DNA from: an uncultured Chloroflexota bacterium
GTDB taxonomy: Bacteria; Chloroflexota; Limnocylindria; Limnocylindrales; Limnocylindraceae
Assembly: GCA_903851225.1 (NCBI GenBank)
Contig: CAINNT010000147.1
Span: 1 to 17,330 of the forward strand
Direction of reading: 5' to 3'
Length of the DNA: 17,330 nt
The translations under genes were made by a program, and so were the position numbers. Each line of letters starts with the position of its first letter. Within the stretch, counting starts at the first letter, position 1. Positions 1 through 7,693 of the stretch are shown one piece after another. The notes under the pieces are model-generated. The model ran no database searches, had not been told where the DNA came from, and worked only from the letters and a program-made list of their open reading frames with translations.

Positions 1-673
1 CGTGGATCCCATCTGGCTGCAGAAGTGTCTCTTCCAATGCTGTCGCACAGGCTCGTGCCTGGCGCATGCCTGCATGCACCGCCCGAGTGAGGTTCGCGGT
101 CTCAGCATTCACGCTCCGATTCAGGGTGCCACGAACCTCCCGACCGATGCCCCGAGCCTCCAGCTCTGCCACAGATGCCGTTGCTCCAATGCGACGCAAC
201 AGATCGATCAGCACCACTCGACCCTTCCATTCGAGTAGCCCCTTGCCACGACGATCACGTCTGTGACCACCGAGCTGTTCTGCGGCGGTTATTCGCGCGA
301 GGAGGGCTGCCTCTCCTGTTGAGACGTTGAGCTCCAGGTGCACGCTCCCAGAGGCAAGCGAGAGGGATCCCCTCGCGAGGAGCCGACCGCGCAGCAGCGC
401 TAGTCGACAGTGTTGCGGCGAACGTGCACGAGCCAGCGCAGCGGCACATGCCTCAGCCTGGGCTTGTGGTGACCCGTGCCAGTCTCGAGCGACCCCGCGC
501 TGGGAGAGTTCGGTGCTCAGCTCATGGACGGCGCGGGCGAGGGCGACATCAACACGGCGTCCGGAATCCCCTAGTGCCGCAAGCTCAGCCTGGATGCAAC
601 AGGTGCGCGGCGGTCGAATCGCCGCCAACTCATGCCGAATGGAGGCGACGAGGTCTGCCTCCCCCCGACTCAT
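1..673 (-). CDS. whiA: WhiA, DNA-binding sporulation/division regulator (3' end cut by the window)
   Basis: WhiA combines a degenerate LAGLIDADG homing-endonuclease-like fold with a C-terminal helix-turn-helix, and controls cell division or sporulation genes in Gram-positive-type bacteria. The frame is open from the ATG at 671-673 to the window edge, giving 224 residues. Visible family marks are an LLRGRLLARGSLS segment around residues 93-105, which aligns with the LRGaFLaGGSvs of WhiA, and a block near residues 186-206 reading NRSVNAETANLTRAV, close to the NRxVNCETANLxKT signature. The C-terminal helix-turn-helix should lie beyond position 1 and cannot be checked. The ATG shares ATGA with the yvcK stop, and no Shine-Dalgarno is visible just upstream, so translation is probably coupled to yvcK. 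The yvcK-whiA order supports the call. The initial Met-Ser-Arg-Gly start is the only reasonable one. Confidence 0.9.
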   Translation of the reverse strand, partial: MSRGEADLVASIRHELAAIRPPRTCCIQAELAALGDSGRRVDVALARAVHELSTELSQRGVARDWHGSPQAQAEACAAALARARSPQHCRLALLRGRLLARGSLSLASGSVHLELNVSTGEAALLARITAAEQLGGHRRDRRGKGLLEWKGRVVLIDLLRRIGATASVAELEARGIGREVRGTLNRSVNAETANLTRAVHAGMRQARACATALEETLLQPDGIH

Positions 674-1968
674 CGTGATCGTCGCGGCTCGCGCAACGGC
701 AGGCGCAGTAGTGCGCGAGAGAGAAGATTCGGTTCATGCAGATGTGGCGTGCGACGCGATGCAACGTCACGAACAAAGAGGGGTGGTCGCCTACGTCCAT
801 CGGCGTCCGTCGCGTGGTGTAGTATCGGCGCGATCGACACTCCGCCGATTGCTCCGGTTCGCCGCGAACTGGCTGAAGTCGCAAGGATGCCATCGATCAG
901 TCCAGAAGCTCCGTGCGCCTCAAGTGCCGCCAGGTGCGCATCAAGATCCATACCCTCTGTCTCACCCTCTTGCTCATCCACATTCGCCACCCACACGAGG
1001 GGCGCTTGTCGGGCCCTGAGGGCGGCAAGGATTTCGGGGACGAGTAAGTGCGGGATGATGCTGGTGTAGAGCGAACCCGGGCCGAGCACGATCAGATCTG
1101 CCCGCTGAATCGCTGCGATCGCTGACGGCGTTGCTCGTGCCCCCTCAGGTTCAATGCGCATACGGTCGATGTTTCGTGTTCGTGCGAGTTTGGCCTGTCC
1201 GCGTACGGTTGTGCCATCACGTGTCGTTCCGACCAATTCGAGGGCGACGGTCGTGCCGGGAATCACCTCACCACGGACGTTCAGGATGCGATGGACTCTG
1301 GCAACGCCACGCTCAAGGTCTCCACCTTCTTGATGAATGGCTGCAGCGAGCAGGAGGTTGCCGACGGCGTGGCCCCGTGGTGCGCCGGGCTCGGCAGGGA
1401 GTCGGAATCGCAGGAGATCTGCTGCTGTGGACTCTGCGTCCGAGAGGGCAACAAGGCAGTTCCGGAGATCCCCAACAGGCGGAATTCCAAGTTGCTCGCG
1501 CAACACTCCCGACGAGCCGCCGTCATCCCCCATGGAGACGATTGCCGTTAATTGGGCCGTTTCGAGCTTGAGGCCTCGAAGGGCAGTAGCGAGCCCCGTT
1601 CCACCACCAAGCACCACGACGCGCCGTCCTCGCGCAAGTCGTCGTCGTCGCTCGAGCAGTTCCAGTAGGGACACTCCTGGCCGGTCGGTACGGTACGGCA
1701 AGATTGCGGCTCGGGCCAACCCGACGAGCCCAACGCCGATCAGCAAGCTCCCGGTCAGCACTGCGCCGACGGCACGGAACACGGGATCGAGATCGCGCAG
1801 CGCGACCGCTTCTGCGATCTCGACGAGAGGGTCAGGGAGCAGTGCGCCTGAAGCGAGTGCACGGACTCCGCTCAACGCGCCGAGCGCGATTGCTGCGGCG
1901 CCAAGGAACGCCACGACGAGCCAACGCTTGACCCCAAGCCCAGGCTTCAGCCATCCAAATCGACTCAC
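670..1968 (-). CDS. yvcK: YvcK/CofD-like gluconeogenesis and morphogenesis factor with N-terminal membrane region
   Basis: YvcK proteins bind UDP-N-acetylglucosamine and link carbon metabolism to cell-wall synthesis; the fold is that of CofD, the phospholactate transferase of F420 synthesis. The 432-residue product has the nucleotide-binding loop GGGTGL at residues 121-126, SMGDDGGSSG at 145-154 and PVGDLRNCL at about 164-172, all hallmark motifs. Bacillus YvcK (about 317 aa) begins almost at the GGGTGL loop. Here about 115 extra residues precede it, with two likely transmembrane helices (about 16-36 and 66-90) followed by an arginine-rich stretch (about 106-116), so the catalytic-like domain is probably tethered on the cytoplasmic face. 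The start is GTG, 3 nt after the rapZ TAG, with no well-spaced Shine-Dalgarno, so it is likely coupled. The stop overlaps the whiA start. An F420-specific CofD is less likely because the neighbours are rapZ and whiA. Confidence 0.93.
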   Translation of the reverse strand: MSRFGWLKPGLGVKRWLVVAFLGAAAIALGALSGVRALASGALLPDPLVEIAEAVALRDLDPVFRAVGAVLTGSLLIGVGLVGLARAAILPYRTDRPGVSLLELLERRRRLARGRRVVVLGGGTGLATALRGLKLETAQLTAIVSMGDDGGSSGVLREQLGIPPVGDLRNCLVALSDAESTAADLLRFRLPAEPGAPRGHAVGNLLLAAAIHQEGGDLERGVARVHRILNVRGEVIPGTTVALELVGTTRDGTTVRGQAKLARTRNIDRMRIEPEGARATPSAIAAIQRADLIVLGPGSLYTSIIPHLLVPEILAALRARQAPLVWVANVDEQEGETEGMDLDAHLAALEAHGASGLIDGILATSASSRRTGAIGGVSIAPILHHATDADGRRRPPLFVRDVASRRTPHLHEPNLLSRALLRLPLREPRRSR

Positions 1969-1971
1969 CGC

Positions 1972-2862
1972 CTAAACGCGCTCCACATCTCGGTGGTGAA
2001 CGTGAACTGCTGGCGCGCCGGCCATCGCTCGAACCTTGGAGGCTAGTGACTCGCTGATCGCAACAGATCGGTGCCGACCCCCCGTGCAACCAATCGCGAC
2101 ACTCAATCGACCGCGCCCATCTTCTAGGTACCTCTGAAGCGTAGCGCGAAGAAATGCAGCAATCGCGGCCTCAATCGAGATGCCAACTGCATCCTGTAGA
2201 ACATAGGCGGCTACCTCGCGATCCCGACCATCCTTCGGGCGCAGCTCGGGTATCCAGTGCGGATTTGCTACGGATCGAACATCGAAGATGAGATCCGAAT
2301 CAAGAGGAATCCCGTGTTTGTAGCCGAAGCTGGTGATGTGAACGGCGATCGAGGCATCGCCGCCCAACACCTCCTGAACCAACCGATCGCGTAACTCACG
2401 CGCCGATAGATCGCTTGTATCAATGACAGCATCTGCGATCTCCCGTGAAGCGCTCAGCAGCTCACGTTCAAGCCGAATTGCCCCAGCAACGTCGCTTGGT
2501 GCATCTACCGGACCGCCAAGCGGATGCCTATGACGCGTCTCACTGAAGCGCCGGATCAGCACATCGTCTCGGGAGTCAAGATAAATCACCCGGCATGAAC
2601 CACCGATAGCGAGATTCGCGTTCCGAACGGCATCAATCGCGGCACGCGGATCTCCATCGCGCGCATCTATCACCAGACACAGCCGTGCGAAGCGTGCCGG
2701 CTGCTGCTGGATCTTTTCGATGAGGGCAGGGATCAACTCATTCGGCATATTGTCGATCGTTCGGAAGCCGATATCTTCGAGAGATTTCGTTGCGGTGCTC
2801 TTTCCCGCGCCAGAGAGCCCCGTGAGCAGTACCAGCCTGTGCGGAGTTGCGTCGGCCACCAT
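1972..2862 (-). CDS. rapZ: RapZ/YvcJ family nucleotide-binding protein
   Basis: RapZ (YvcJ) is a P-loop protein. In E. coli it is an RNase adaptor that controls glucosamine-6-phosphate synthase through small RNAs; in Gram-positive bacteria it binds and hydrolyses nucleotides and its target is less clear. The 296-residue product has Walker A GLSGAGKS at 15-22, followed by DIGFRTIDNMP, the RapZ form of the DxGF..VDNLP block. In the C-terminal half are SFGYKHGIP, DLIFDVRSVANP and GCTGGRHRSV, the family's C-terminal signature. An upstream in-frame extension to 3009 exists but lies entirely inside tatC and lacks family similarity. The ATG at 2860-2862 overlaps the tatC stop as TGATG and has a G-rich Shine-Dalgarno (six Gs at 2869-2874) six bases away. 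The length agrees with the family (284-295 aa). It ends 3 nt before yvcK. Confidence 0.95.
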   Translation of the reverse strand: MVADATPHRLVLLTGLSGAGKSTATKSLEDIGFRTIDNMPNELIPALIEKIQQQPARFARLCLVIDARDGDPRAAIDAVRNANLAIGGSCRVIYLDSRDDVLIRRFSETRHRHPLGGPVDAPSDVAGAIRLERELLSASREIADAVIDTSDLSARELRDRLVQEVLGGDASIAVHITSFGYKHGIPLDSDLIFDVRSVANPHWIPELRPKDGRDREVAAYVLQDAVGISIEAAIAAFLRATLQRYLEDGRGRLSVAIGCTGGRHRSVAISESLASKVRAMAGAPAVHVHHRDVERV

Positions 2863-3578
2863 CAGCGTCCCCCCACCCGCACCAGCCAGATCGTCAGTTC
2901 GTACAGAAGGTAGAGCACTGCCGAGAGCACGATCGGACTGATGAGATCGGTGCCAGGTGTGGCGAACGCCCCCACCACAACGGCCAGGACAAGTGCGTTC
3001 CTGCGCCAACGGCGGAGCTTTGCCGATGTCACAATCCCCACTCGCGAGAGGAGAACGAGAACGATCGGGTATTCGGTCGCGAGCCCAAACACGAGCATGA
3101 GTGAACCGACAAACCCGAAATATCGATCAGCAGCAATCAACGGGGTGAGATCTTCGGTCGCGAAAGAGAGGAGGAAGCTCACCGCGAACGGCAGCACAAC
3201 CCAGGCGACGGCGATGCCGATGAGGAAGAGTGCGAGCGCGAGAGGAATCCACGGTCGCGCAGCGCGACGCTCGGATTCGGTAAGGCCCGGTCGAATGAAT
3301 GCCCAAGCCTGCCAAAGCCAGATTGGCATCGCTAGCGCCACCCCGCCAATAAAGCTGAGCTGCATCCGAATGCCAAACGCATCCCCAACGCCAACGAAGT
3401 AGAGCGGGGTGTCGTTGAGTGGGGTGCGCAGCAGCGCGATCAGGTTGTCGCACCACGCGAACGTGATGATGCCTCCGGCCACGACCGCGGCGAGGGCGAT
3501 TCCGACGCGCCGTCGCAGTTCGCTGAGGTGCTGCACTAGCGGCGCCGGTGCGTCGCTCAGTTCACGAGTGCGCGGCAT
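2862..3578 (-). CDS. tatC: TatC, twin-arginine translocase receptor subunit
   Basis: TatC is the multi-spanning membrane protein that recognises twin-arginine signal peptides and exports folded proteins with TatA. The 238-residue product has six predicted transmembrane segments (about 23-43, 70-95, 110-137, 155-180, 193-208, 212-233). Family marks are the N-terminal HLSELRRRV (residues 17-25, with conserved Glu20), FIRPGLTESER around 94-104 (conserved Pro-Gly-Leu and Glu), FGLATEYP at 164-171 (the conserved Glu before Pro), and the late ATPGTD around 206-211. Length is normal. It starts with ATG 18 nt after tatA, and its stop overlaps the rapZ start by one base. With tatA directly upstream and no tatB, it probably forms a minimal TatAC system. 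Confidence 0.96.
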   Translation of the reverse strand: MPRTRELSDAPAPLVQHLSELRRRVGIALAAVVAGGIITFAWCDNLIALLRTPLNDTPLYFVGVGDAFGIRMQLSFIGGVALAMPIWLWQAWAFIRPGLTESERRAARPWIPLALALFLIGIAVAWVVLPFAVSFLLSFATEDLTPLIAADRYFGFVGSLMLVFGLATEYPIVLVLLSRVGIVTSAKLRRWRRNALVLAVVVGAFATPGTDLISPIVLSAVLYLLYELTIWLVRVGGR

Positions 3579-3596
3579 CTCAGGTCTGATCCAGTG

Positions 3597-3812
3597 TTAC
3601 GCCTTTCGCTTCGAGCGTGCCGCCGAGGCGCGCGCTGCCGGTTTCTTCGCGCGAGGTTTGGCTGGCGCGCTGGCGGTACCTGACGTTGCTTCCTTGAATT
3701 CTCGGAACGAATTCCCGACGGCCTTGCCGATTTCTGGCAGCTTCCCTGGCCCAAAGACCAGGAGCACAACGGCCAGGATCAGGATCAATTCAAACGGTCC
3801 GACGTTTGGCAC
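3597..3812 (-). CDS. tatA: TatA, twin-arginine translocase pore subunit
   Basis: TatA is the small single-span protein that oligomerises to let folded Tat substrates cross the membrane. The 71-residue product shows a short N-terminal region, a transmembrane helix at about 7-20, the diagnostic FGPGKLPEIGK hinge at 20-30, an amphipathic helix to about residue 42, and a tail of lysine, arginine, alanine and proline. This is classic TatA/E architecture. I prefer TatA to TatB because of the short length and because it is the only such gene beside tatC. The start is GTG at 3810-3812, chosen because a strong Shine-Dalgarno (AGGAGG) lies six bases upstream. It is separated from pyrF by 30 nt and from tatC by 18 nt. 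Confidence 0.95.
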   Translation of the reverse strand: MPNVGPFELILILAVVLLVFGPGKLPEIGKAVGNSFREFKEATSGTASAPAKPRAKKPAARASAARSKRKA

Positions 3813-3817
3813 GGAAT

Positions 3818-3825
3818 ACCTCCTC
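3818..3825 (-). promoter_or_regulatory. Strong ribosome binding site for tatA
   Basis: On the minus strand the sequence reads GAGGAGGT, a near-perfect match to the anti-Shine-Dalgarno of 16S rRNA, with about six bases between AGGAGG and the GTG start at 3812. It is the strongest such site in the window and decides the GTG start of tatA. The other genes rely on weaker G-rich sites or on start/stop overlap. Confidence 0.85.
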
Positions 3826-3842
3826 GTAGGGGGCTGGCGCCC

Positions 3843-4703
3843 TTAGGGTTGGAGTATAGCGAGGCGCCGCCCCCACTCTGCTGCGGCGGTGCCCAACGCC
3901 TTTTCCGTTTGTGCGTCGGCAGCGCCCGCATCGGTGATCCCGCGGCCGACATTAACAAGCAGGCCCCGCCCCGCGTAACCAACACCCGGGACGCCTGATG
4001 CGACGCCCTCCTTGGTGATGAGGCTCGCCTCACCCCCCTGCGCACCCACCCCGGGCACGAGAAGAGGGAGCCCAGGGGCTGCGGCGCGCACCTGTCGAAG
4101 TGCTGACACATCAGTCGCGCCGACAACCAGCCCGATACGACCCGCCACACCCTCTGGCCGGCGAGCTGCAAGTCGAGCGACTCGCTCCGCAAGCGTCTCC
4201 GCGGGGTCTTCCGCGCTAGCTCTTACCTGCAGGCCCTGCAGCTCACCTGCTTCGGGATTCGAGGTGCGGCAGAGAAGATAGGTGAACCGATCAGCGCGAT
4301 CGAGCATCGGTGCAAGCGCGCCAATCCCAAGATAGGGATTCGCGGTCACGGCGTCGGCACCAAGGATGTCAAACAGGGCAATGCTTTGTGCTGCAACCGT
4401 TGTGCCGATGTCGCCACGCTTCGCGTCAACGATGAGCGGAATTTCTGATGGGATTTGTCGCCGTACGTGCTCCGCCAGCTGCATGCCCTCGATTCCGAGT
4501 GCCTCAAAGTAGGCAAGATTCATCTTGAATGCTGCCGTGTATGGCGCGGTGGCGGCAATCAGGGTCTCAAGCCACCGACTGATTCCCGCGCGGGTATCGC
4601 GATAAGCCACGGGTAGTGCTGAAGGCACAGGATCAATCCCCACGCAGAGGTGCGATCCTACACGTGCCGTTGAAGCACCAACGCGTTCTAGGTAGCGACT
4701 CAC
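3843..4703 (-). CDS. pyrF: Orotidine 5'-phosphate decarboxylase, type 2 (PyrF)
   Basis: PyrF decarboxylates orotidine monophosphate to UMP, the last step of de novo pyrimidine synthesis in the cytoplasm. Numbered from the GTG at 4701-4703 the protein has 286 residues, within the usual range of the type 2 subfamily. Motifs seen are LCVGIDP near residue 19, FKMNLAYFE near 59, VDAKRGDIGTT at 92-102 (catalytic Asp/Lys cluster with the type 2 spacing), TANPYLG, CRTSNP, PGVGAQGG and NVGRGI (phosphate binding). The GTG overlaps the stop of the upstream propeller gene as GTGA, which suggests translational coupling. An ATG at 4746-4748 would add 15 residues (301 aa) that do not look conserved and would overlap the upstream gene by 49 nt. 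Both starts lack a clear Shine-Dalgarno, so the start is uncertain while the identity is not. No other pyr genes are present, so it is detached from the pathway here. Confidence 0.93.
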   Translation of the reverse strand: MSRYLERVGASTARVGSHLCVGIDPVPSALPVAYRDTRAGISRWLETLIAATAPYTAAFKMNLAYFEALGIEGMQLAEHVRRQIPSEIPLIVDAKRGDIGTTVAAQSIALFDILGADAVTANPYLGIGALAPMLDRADRFTYLLCRTSNPEAGELQGLQVRASAEDPAETLAERVARLAARRPEGVAGRIGLVVGATDVSALRQVRAAAPGLPLLVPGVGAQGGEASLITKEGVASGVPGVGYAGRGLLVNVGRGITDAGAADAQTEKALGTAAAEWGRRLAILQP

Positions 4704-5908
4704 GGGGATGGACTCACGGTAACAATTGACGTCGTCAGACTCCCCCATGCTGGCCGCACATTCGGATCCACTGGATCACGCAGCGGACTCAGGATCACCG
4801 GCGGATTTGGGATGCCAGATGGCGCAACAGCAAACGAAGCCAAGTTCAGATTTGCCTGGGTACCATTTGCGGATAGGTACGCAAGTTGCGAGCCATTCGG
4901 TGACCACGCTGGAGCCCAGGACTTCCCGGTGCGCGTAATCTCGAGCATGACGTCACCCGTTACTGCGCTCATCACGACCACGTCTGTCCCTTGTGACGAG
5001 ATCCGCGTTGCCGCGATCCATCTGCCGTCAGGGCTGATCGCGGGCTGCACGAGACCCTTGTCACCGATGCGCGTCGTGCTCTTCTTGGCGATGTTGTAGC
5101 GAATGATGCGCGACGACGACGATCCCTCGGAGATTCCGTTCTGTACGTAGTAGATCGCCGTGCCATCTGGGCTCCAGACAGGATCTTGATGGCCAAAAGG
5201 TGCGATGTGCGGGAGGGCCGGAGTCGTGATCGAAGAACCATCGTTGCTGAGGATCCGGACAACGACGTCTGTGCCAATCTCACGACCTCGGTAATCTGTT
5301 GCTACGGCGATTCGGCCGTCACTTGCCACCGACGGCCCGAACATGAATCCAGACCAATTCAGTGCGGGGCGCGAGCCGAGGATCAGTCCGTCGAAAAGTA
5401 CCTCTTCGCCTCCGCCATAGGCGGACAGCCGTATGAGCGACGGCACGCTCATCTCGTATTTCTGAACGCTCCCACTGCCAAGGAGCCGACCGCCAATCTC
5501 GATACGACGTCGAATGGCATACAGCCATACGCCGTCCGTGCTCCACGCCAGATCGGAGTCCGTGGTTGCGGTCGTAAGTTGACGGAGCGCCGACCCGCTA
5601 ACGCTCCAGATAGATCCGCCACGACCAAATGCGATCGTGCCCGCAACGGTAACGCCCTCGGTTACCTCAGGTCCACTATTCGGGCTGTCTGTGGGGGCGG
5701 GGGAGCTGTACGAGAAGCCAAGAAGGCTGCCGCATGCCAAGAGGACGAGGAGAAGTGCTGCGACAATCGGTGCTGGGCTCTTCGGCCGTCGTTGTCCGCC
5801 ATCCCGACTCATGAGATCCCGATTCGTGGGCGGTTTCGCGCCGTGGAATGGCTGAGGCGCGGCGCGGCGCGTCCTCGGGAGCGGTTGGAGCGATCGTCTC
5901 TCACTCAT
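4700..5908 (-). CDS. Secreted or membrane-anchored PD40/TolB-like beta-propeller protein, function unknown
   Basis: The 402-residue product resembles the propeller part of TolB. Short repeats of the WSPDG type recur: LAWSTDGVWLYAI, PVWSPDGTAIYYV, PAISPDGRWIAAT, PAWSPNGSQLAYL and a final RPAWGS, each about one propeller blade. At the N terminus a basic, proline-rich stretch (1-45) is followed by a hydrophobic segment (about 46-65) ending in LLAC (56-59), which fits a lipobox. If translation began at Met33 (ATG 5810-5812), that cysteine would be residue 27, ideal for a lipoprotein signal peptide. I list the upstream ATG because it forms ATGA with the recJ stop and has a G-rich Shine-Dalgarno close by. 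The body probably faces outside the membrane. No enzymatic motif is visible, and no tolA, tolQ, tolR or pal is nearby, so a Tol-Pal role is unlikely. Propellers of this type usually bind proteins or ligands. Confidence 0.85.
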   Translation of the reverse strand: MSERRSLQPLPRTRRAAPQPFHGAKPPTNRDLMSRDGGQRRPKSPAPIVAALLLVLLACGSLLGFSYSSPAPTDSPNSGPEVTEGVTVAGTIAFGRGGSIWSVSGSALRQLTTATTDSDLAWSTDGVWLYAIRRRIEIGGRLLGSGSVQKYEMSVPSLIRLSAYGGGEEVLFDGLILGSRPALNWSGFMFGPSVASDGRIAVATDYRGREIGTDVVVRILSNDGSSITTPALPHIAPFGHQDPVWSPDGTAIYYVQNGISEGSSSSRIIRYNIAKKSTTRIGDKGLVQPAISPDGRWIAATRISSQGTDVVVMSAVTGDVMLEITRTGKSWAPAWSPNGSQLAYLSANGTQANLNLASFAVAPSGIPNPPVILSPLRDPVDPNVRPAWGSLTTSIVTVSPSP

Positions 5909-7692
5909 TCGCCCTCCCCCGCCTCTGCCTGACGCAAATCCACTACATGCATCTCAACCCGTGCAGTCCCACGATACGTCCGCTGGGCGGTTCGCACGAC
6001 AAGGTCGATGTGGCTTCCTGCCCACTGATCGGCATCTGGGCGACCGAACGCCATCGCCTCCACGGCGTGACCGTCAAGCGAGAGGGTTAGCCGGGCATGG
6101 CGACCATCCCCCACCAGGCGCACTCCGGCAAGCGGAATGTTGCGTAAGAGGAAGGTTGGCTCAGGGTTCCCGGCCCCAGTCGGCGCGAGGTGATCGGCCA
6201 GCGCCGCAAGGTCGGTCGGGGAACGACTGCCAATCGGGGCCGCGAGGTCGATCGTCAGTTCTGGGATGCGCGCTTCGGCTTGACCTGCACACGTCGCGCT
6301 CAGCCTCGGCAGAAGTTCGCCCCACACTTCGGGTAGAAACGAGCAGCCCCCCGCGCCGTCATGCCCGCCATGACGAATGAGCAGATCGCTCGACTCTTGG
6401 AGTGCGGCAGCAACACCGAAGCCCTTCGGTGCTCGGATTGACGCACGAAGTGGCGTTGCGCCACCGTCATCATGCGCAACCATCGCCGGTCGCCCTGTCT
6501 CTTCGCTCAGCCGCCCGGCGATCAAGCCAATCAGCCCAACGGACCACGGGCCGCGCACCGCAACGAGCCCATCTCCCTTGAATGCTCTCGCTTCATCGTG
6601 AGTTGTCCCAACGGAGAGCCCGAGCAGTGCTCGCGCCTCGTCAATCGCCAACTTGGTCATCTCTTTTCGTTCAAGGTTGATCCCCTCAAGCTGTGCTGCG
6701 AGTTCCGCTGCTTCGGCCGGATCATCGGTTGTTAGCAGCGCGAGGGCCGGCGCAGCATCGCCGATGCGCCCTGCGGCGTTGATACGCGGGGAGATCGTGA
6801 ATCCAGAGACCTCGGCGCGATACGGTGGCTCCGCGCCCGCGGCACGAAGCAGCGCCGCTATTCCTACGGGCATCGCTCCAGCGCCATTCATCACCTTCAA
6901 CGCGGAGCGAACAATCACGCGGAACTCATTCGCTACGGGAACCATGTCGGCGATACCGCCAACCATTGCGAGCACAGATAGCTCCGCCAGTAACTCGCGG
7001 CGCTGCGGATGATCGGCAAGGATCCCTTGCGCGATTTTGAAGGCGAGTCCGCTCCCAGCCAAATGCGGATATGGGTAGTTGGAATCATGCCGATTCGGGT
7101 TTACAAGCCAAGCCGCCTCTGCCGGCTCCGGAGGCACGGCGTGATGATCGATGATGCCGACAAGAATCCCTGCATCACGGGCCTCAGCGACTCGGGCGCG
7201 ATCTGCGGTTCCGCAGTCGACAGCGAGGATAAGCTCAACGCCGTCCTCCAATGCTGCGGCGATAGCCCCCTCGGGTATTCCGTGACCATCGCCGTCACGA
7301 TGAGGAATGTACCCCTCAGCGATGGCGCCAATTGCGCGGAGCGCCCGGATCATGATTGCGGCTCCAGTAAGACCATCCGCATCAAAATCGCCAACGACCA
7401 AGACCGGCTCCCCCGCCTGGCCCGCTTCTCGCAGTCGAGCAATCAGCCCAGTTGCGTCGGGTAGGAGGTGTGGATCGTGCAAGGTGCGATCGTTGCGATC
7501 AAGAAACTGACGTGCGCGGATCGGGTCAGCCATGCCACGACTGTTGAGCAGCGTCGCGAGCGAGAGATGAAGGTTCCTGGGAATCAGCAGATCGGAGAAG
7601 AGCTGCAAGAGTTCAGGCTCTACCTGAAGTTCGCCGTCTGCGGCCGGATGCAGCGTCGCGACCGGCTCCAGGCGCCAGGCCCGAGCTGGCAC
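5905..7692 (-). CDS. recJ: RecJ, single-stranded-DNA-specific 5'-3' exonuclease
   Basis: RecJ degrades single-stranded DNA 5' to 3' in recombination and mismatch or base-excision repair, using two Mn ions held by the DHH core. From the GTG at 7690-7692 the protein has 595 residues, the normal RecJ length. Motif I is DFDADG at 102-107 (usual DYDADG), motif II is VDCGT at 158-162, motif III is DHH at 182-184, followed by HLAGSGLAFK (about 210-219), then ISPRINAAGRIG at about 300-311. The DHHA1 motif GGHDGAGG lies at about 442-449 and an OB-fold-like region completes the C terminus, so all catalytic motifs are present. The GTG begins one base after the secF stop. A TTG 66 nt further upstream would add 22 arginine-rich residues overlapping secF and is less likely. 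The stop overlaps the next gene as ATGA. Confidence 0.95.
   Translation of the reverse strand: MPARAWRLEPVATLHPAADGELQVEPELLQLFSDLLIPRNLHLSLATLLNSRGMADPIRARQFLDRNDRTLHDPHLLPDATGLIARLREAGQAGEPVLVVGDFDADGLTGAAIMIRALRAIGAIAEGYIPHRDGDGHGIPEGAIAAALEDGVELILAVDCGTADRARVAEARDAGILVGIIDHHAVPPEPAEAAWLVNPNRHDSNYPYPHLAGSGLAFKIAQGILADHPQRRELLAELSVLAMVGGIADMVPVANEFRVIVRSALKVMNGAGAMPVGIAALLRAAGAEPPYRAEVSGFTISPRINAAGRIGDAAPALALLTTDDPAEAAELAAQLEGINLERKEMTKLAIDEARALLGLSVGTTHDEARAFKGDGLVAVRGPWSVGLIGLIAGRLSEETGRPAMVAHDDGGATPLRASIRAPKGFGVAAALQESSDLLIRHGGHDGAGGCSFLPEVWGELLPRLSATCAGQAEARIPELTIDLAAPIGSRSPTDLAALADHLAPTGAGNPEPTFLLRNIPLAGVRLVGDGRHARLTLSLDGHAVEAMAFGRPDADQWAGSHIDLVVRTAQRTYRGTARVEMHVVDLRQAEAGEGE
5912..5920 (-). 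promoter_or_regulatory. Ribosome binding site for the propeller gene
   Basis: The minus strand reads GGGGGAGGG three bases before the ATG at 5908; the GGAGG core is about four bases from the start. It lies in the last recJ codons. The spacing is short but usable, and with the ATGA overlap it supports the 5908 start over the internal ATG at 5812, which has only a weak GGGAT upstream. Confidence 0.55.
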
Positions 7693-7693
7693 C

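Noticed and set aside
327..1019. Plus-strand open frame crossing the whiA/yvcK junction
   Set aside because: It is antisense to two clear genes, with a low-complexity Arg/Ser/Ala composition typical of a shadow frame.
2863..3009. An N-terminal extension of RapZ by 49 residues
   Set aside because: It lies entirely in tatC, lacks family similarity, and the internal ATG has the TGATG overlap plus a G-rich ribosome site.
4704..4748. An extended PyrF start at an upstream ATG
   Set aside because: It adds 15 unconserved-looking residues inside the preceding gene; the GTGA overlap start is preferred, though this one is not excluded.
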